From positions 124,001 to 188,000 of the forward strand of contig JBGSHM010000006.1 of assembly GCA_041752235.1 (NCBI GenBank): DNA of 64,000 bases, written 5' to 3'. The stretch comes from SpSt-398 sp041752235 (GTDB taxonomy: Bacteria; Bacteroidota; Bacteroidia; Chitinophagales; Chitinophagaceae). This document shows, in pieces, positions 61,131-64,000 of this stretch. Below the pieces are notes generated by a model that saw nothing but the letters and a program-made list of their open reading frames with translations, did not search any database and was not told the origin of the DNA. Numbering within the stretch: position 1 is the first letter of the stretch; each line of letters starts with the position of its first letter. Made by a program: the position numbers and the translations under genes.

Positions 61131-62312
61131 ATGAGAAACCTGACCCTTTTCCTTTGTCTGACCCTGCTGGCTTCCGGGCTCATGGCCCAAAATGGAGGAT
61201 ATGGTGCATCCTTTGCATCGCCATCTTCCTTCATTGATATCCAACGGACGCTTCCCCGGCCAGGTGATGCCCTCAAAAGAAAAGAGGACACCCTCCAAAA
61301 ACAATTTGCCGAGAAAAAACTGGAATGGCCCGCGAAATACCTCTATATCCGTTCCTTCAAATACGATAGCGAACTGGAGATCTGGGTTAAAAATGACCTT
61401 AAAGACAAATTCAAACTCTTCAAAAAATACAAGGTTTGTGCCCTGGCAGGAACGCTCGGTCCAAAACGCTTTGAAGGTGATTATCAGGTTCCGGAAGGGT
61501 TTTACTATATCAATGAATTCAATCCCACAAGCGAGTATCACCTCTCTCTTGGGATCAACTACCCCAATAATTCAGATAAAATATTAAGTGATACCTATCG
61601 CCCGGGTGGCGATATCTATATTCACGGAAGTTGTGTGACCGTTGGTTGTATTCCGCTTACTGACCCAATGATCGAGGAAGTGTATATTCTGGCTGCCCAT
61701 GCGCAGAATGCCGGGCAGGATTTTATTCCGGTACATATATTCCCGATCCGGTACAATGTAAAACGGAGTGTGGATTACCTGGCTAAGCTCACTAAAAATG
61801 ACGAAAACCTGCACGATTTCTCGCTTCAACTGAAAGATGCTTTCTCTTATTTTGAAGAGAAAAAACAATTGCCTGTGGTAATGACCGATGAAAAGGGCCG
61901 GTATTTTGTGGCTAACGTAAAAGAGAAAGTGGCCCCAGCGCCTAAGACAGAACGAATAGCCCTCCCTCACCGCGTGCGCAAAGTGACTGAAATGGCGGAT
62001 GTGGTGCATCAATGGCCTGTTTACCCCGGTGGTGGACAGGTCATGCTCGATATGCTGGAAAAAGTGGGAAAGATTATGGGTGATCAACTTCCTGAAAATG
62101 TCAATCGCGCTTTTGTCCAGGTAGAATTTATCATCGATTCGGACGGGATGCCGGTTAATTTCAAAGTCCTGCGCGGCATTGACCCCGACTTTGACGATCA
62201 ACTGATCACACAGTTAGAGGAAACAATGGTCAAATGGAAACCGGCGGTATTGCACAACAAGACCGTGGCCAAACTGATGAAACAAAACATCGAGATCCTT
62301 CGCACCGAGTAA
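61131..62312 (+). CDS. L,D-transpeptidase with C-terminal TonB-like domain
   Basis: A 393-residue exported protein with a signal peptide (NLTLFLCLTLLASGLMAQ). Residues about 60-215 form a YkuD-type L,D-transpeptidase domain: YLYIRSFKYDSELEIWV, GDYQVPEGFYYINEF and the catalytic HGSCVTVGCIPL (His165, Cys173). Residues about 300-393 look like a TonB C-terminal domain: VYPGGGQVMLDMLEK, AFVQVEFIIDSDGMPVNFKV and KWKPAVLHNKTVAKLM. The family as a rule cross-links peptidoglycan or attaches lipoproteins. The fusion of both domains is unusual. It is followed 5 bp later by a small hydrolase. Confidence 0.85.
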   Translation: MRNLTLFLCLTLLASGLMAQNGGYGASFASPSSFIDIQRTLPRPGDALKRKEDTLQKQFAEKKLEWPAKYLYIRSFKYDSELEIWVKNDLKDKFKLFKKYKVCALAGTLGPKRFEGDYQVPEGFYYINEFNPTSEYHLSLGINYPNNSDKILSDTYRPGGDIYIHGSCVTVGCIPLTDPMIEEVYILAAHAQNAGQDFIPVHIFPIRYNVKRSVDYLAKLTKNDENLHDFSLQLKDAFSYFEEKKQLPVVMTDEKGRYFVANVKEKVAPAPKTERIALPHRVRKVTEMADVVHQWPVYPGGGQVMLDMLEKVGKIMGDQLPENVNRAFVQVEFIIDSDGMPVNFKVLRGIDPDFDDQLITQLEETMVKWKPAVLHNKTVAKLMKQNIEILRTE

Positions 62313-62317
62313 TCACC

Positions 62318-62986
62318 GTGAAAGTCTATTTCATTCCAGGTCTTGGCGCCGACCGGCGGGTTTTTAAAAACATCGCCCTGCCTGCTGGCTATGAACCTGT
62401 TTATGTAGATTGGCTAAAACCGCTGCCACAAGAAACACTGGCATCCTACTCAAATCGGTTGCATAAATCCTTTCATCCCCAAATCCCTTATATCCTGGTC
62501 GGTTTATCCATGGGGGGTATGATCGCCTCAGAAATTGCGCACAAACACCCTCCGGCTTTGCTGGTATTGATCTCTTCCATCCCTTGTAGCTTGCACCTGC
62601 CCGGTTATTACCGAAAGGCAGCGGCGTTGAAATTGCAAAAGCTCATTCCTGTTTCGCTGTTCAAATCCATGGCGGTCATGAAACGTTTTTTTACCACCGA
62701 GACGCCGGAGGACAAAAAGATGCTCAAGGCCATGATACGCGATGTGGATCCCAAATTCATCTACTGGTCACTCGAAGCCATCCTTGGGTGGAAAATGGAA
62801 GAGCCCTTTCCTCATCGGGTACATATTCATGGCACCCGCGATGAGTTGTTGCCTGTTAAATACACCCAGCCAACACACCGCATTGAAAAAGGAGGGCATT
62901 TGCTGGTGATGAATAGGGGGGAGGAGGTTAGCCGCATTTTGGCAGAGGTTTTACCGCTAAGGCACCAGGACGCAGGGATACGCTAA
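62318..62986 (+). CDS. Small alpha/beta hydrolase
   Basis: About 222 residues from a GTG at 62318 (VKVYFIPGLGADRRVF); a longer in-frame start lies inside the L,D-transpeptidase gene. The nucleophile Ser64 is in VGLSMGGMIA, an acid in HGTRDELLP and the His in EKGGHLLVM complete the triad. It is cytoplasmic. Substrate unknown. The final twelve codons (VLPLRHQDAGIR) derive from the left arm of a palindrome. Confidence 0.85.
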   Translation: MKVYFIPGLGADRRVFKNIALPAGYEPVYVDWLKPLPQETLASYSNRLHKSFHPQIPYILVGLSMGGMIASEIAHKHPPALLVLISSIPCSLHLPGYYRKAAALKLQKLIPVSLFKSMAVMKRFFTTETPEDKKMLKAMIRDVDPKFIYWSLEAILGWKMEEPFPHRVHIHGTRDELLPVKYTQPTHRIEKGGHLLVMNRGEEVSRILAEVLPLRHQDAGIR

Positions 62987-63030
62987 GAAATCCTGGCGCA
63001 ACCTGGCGTCACTGCGTCCTGGCGGTTAGA
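62949..63030. repeat. Palindrome, TTACCGC class, overlapping a CDS end
   Basis: TTTTACCGCTAAGGCACCAG on the left answers CTGCGTCCTGGCGGTTAG on the right in inverse orientation. The inner part contains AATCCTGGCGCAACCTGGCG. It overlaps the 3' end of the hydrolase gene and ends 4 bp before the aspartokinase stop. Confidence 0.85.
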
Positions 63031-63033
63031 AAA

Positions 63034-64000
63034 TCATGATCCCTCGGTCACCAAGACCTGTATCGTCTCCGGCGTCTGCTGCCTCAACAATACTTTTCTT
63101 TCACCAATGATCTTTTCAAAAATCTCCCGGTGATAATGACGTATGGTCACCAATTGAAGGCCTTTCATCACTTGCACATCAAATATGGAAGAGGCTGCGA
63201 GGGAGAGTTTTTCGATCTTGTCAACTCGGTTATCGAGGACACAGAGAAAAGTAATGGCGCCGTTCTGTGTCAGGTTTGGTTTTACATTCAATTCCTCAAA
63301 ATACTGATAGAGTTGGCGGAGGGGTTTGCCCTCAACGAAGGAAAAATCACGCGCTTTCATTTCGATCAGTACCTGATCCTCCTTCAGTACGATCACAGGT
63401 GGTAAGGCTTTCAGCACCTGTTTGCGGATAACTGTTCCGGGGAGATCCGGTTCCAGAAAACAGCGGGCATAAAGCGGTATTTCCTTGTTTTGTAAGGGCT
63501 GGATCGTCTTGGGGTGGATGACCTGAGCACCGTAATAGGCCATTTCTATGACCTCGGTATAGTTCAGCTCCGGAATGACGGTAGCCTCTGGATATTTTTT
63601 AGGGTCTGCATTCATTACCCCGGGTACGTCCTTCCAGATGGTGAGGCTTTCCGCATCAAGTAAATTGGCAAATACCGCACCGGTGTAGTCTGAACCTTCC
63701 CGGCCAAGGGTGGTGCTCTCATTCTCGTCGGTGGAACCGATAAACCCTTGTGTCAGGATCATTCCCTTGCGGTTCAGTTCGGGTTTGACTATTTCCTGGA
63801 CATGTTTTGCCGTTTCCTCCCAGTGAATGATCGCATCGCGAAAATGATCATCCGTTCTCAGGATATCCCGTACATCCAGCCAGGTATTTCCAAGACCAGT
63901 TTCGTTGAGGTAAGCACTAATGATGGCGGTTGACATCAATTCCCCACTGCATACGATCTGGTCATAGTAATAATCATAATCCCTCACGGGCTTATCATGA
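63034..64000 (-). CDS. lysC: Aspartokinase, N-terminus beyond window
   Basis: The open frame continues through 64000 without a start (codons CAT GAT AAG CCC before a GTG at 63987), so about the first 120 residues of a usual 440-residue enzyme lie outside. Visible parts are the kinase-domain segments FIGSTDENESTTLGREGSDYT (segments), WKDVPGVMNADPKKYPEA, AYYGAQVIHPKTI, then a C-terminal ACT regulatory region (VLIEMKARDFSFVEGKP, FDVQVMKGLQLVTIRHY). It phosphorylates aspartate at the start of the Lys/Thr/Met pathway. The ACT part appears in a single degenerate pair. Confidence 0.93.
   Translation of the reverse strand, partial: HDKPVRDYDYYYDQIVCSGELMSTAIISAYLNETGLGNTWLDVRDILRTDDHFRDAIIHWEETAKHVQEIVKPELNRKGMILTQGFIGSTDENESTTLGREGSDYTGAVFANLLDAESLTIWKDVPGVMNADPKKYPEATVIPELNYTEVIEMAYYGAQVIHPKTIQPLQNKEIPLYARCFLEPDLPGTVIRKQVLKALPPVIVLKEDQVLIEMKARDFSFVEGKPLRQLYQYFEELNVKPNLTQNGAITFLCVLDNRVDKIEKLSLAASSIFDVQVMKGLQLVTIRHYHREIFEKIIGERKVLLRQQTPETIQVLVTEGS

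Noticed and set aside
62234..62317. Upstream ATG in frame with the hydrolase
   Set aside because: It lies within the L,D-transpeptidase coding sequence and adds a hydrophilic stretch with no family counterpart; the GTG at 62318 starts directly at the first strand.

Overview
The window looks like a chromosomal segment of a Bacteroidota bacterium, most likely of the Chitinophagaceae type. The evidence is the TAnnTTTG-type -7 promoter boxes (often TACCTTTG) in front of many genes, the absence of clear Shine-Dalgarno sequences, a secreted metalloprotease with a type IX secretion C-terminal sorting domain, an rpmB-rpmG-DUF4295 ribosomal cluster, bacillithiol genes (bshC, ytxJ) and many short lipoproteins and signal peptides. 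No tRNA, rRNA, CRISPR array, insertion sequence or phage gene was recognised. All gene calls rest on reading translations and motifs by eye; no database search was made.

Layout. 1-10,576 is a glucuronoxylan/xylose utilisation locus. On the minus strand run xylB, xylA and a sodium:solute symporter that is cut by the window edge. On the plus strand a LacI-type regulator leads an apparent operon with a GH67 alpha-glucuronidase, a short-chain dehydrogenase, a GPH-type sugar transporter and a cytoplasmic GH43 enzyme. The 500-bp divergent region holds LacI-type operator candidates and a hairpin. 10,584-31,229 is mostly housekeeping or envelope: YtxJ with a tiny lipoprotein, a DEDD exonuclease, a GT2 enzyme, an S9 peptidase, a 2-oxoacid dehydrogenase E2, CinA, PBP4, an M50 protease/thioesterase/DoxX operon, a large TPR protein with an outer-membrane barrel and an HU-CCDC81-like membrane protein, a methyltransferase and a glutamine cyclotransferase. 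31,519-38,862 carries an M43 protease, lpd, rpmB-rpmG-DUF4295, ftsY, rimO and an S1/P1 nuclease.

39,473-45,725 is a trans-4-hydroxy-L-proline catabolic cluster that leads to 2-oxoglutarate: a DapA-superfamily deaminase, a semialdehyde dehydrogenase, a hydroxyproline 2-epimerase and an FAD dehydrogenase. It is split by an antisense fatty-acid-hydroxylase/sterol-desaturase gene. bshC follows, then a divergent pair that looks like a sucrose module: a sucrose-phosphate-synthase/phosphatase fusion and a divergent GH32-like protein. Next come purE, an RND efflux operon, purK, 4-hydroxyphenylpyruvate dioxygenase, an L,D-transpeptidase fused to a TonB-C-like domain, a small hydrolase and an aspartokinase cut by the window end.

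The strongest unexplained signal is a recurring set of long, often nested palindromes in the intergenic regions. One subset begins TTACCGC and ends GCGGTAA. Another pair flanks one dehydrogenase gene. Others are micro-repeat arms around an AT-rich centre. Several supply the last codons or the stop codon of neighbouring genes. Their origin and function are not evident from the window.
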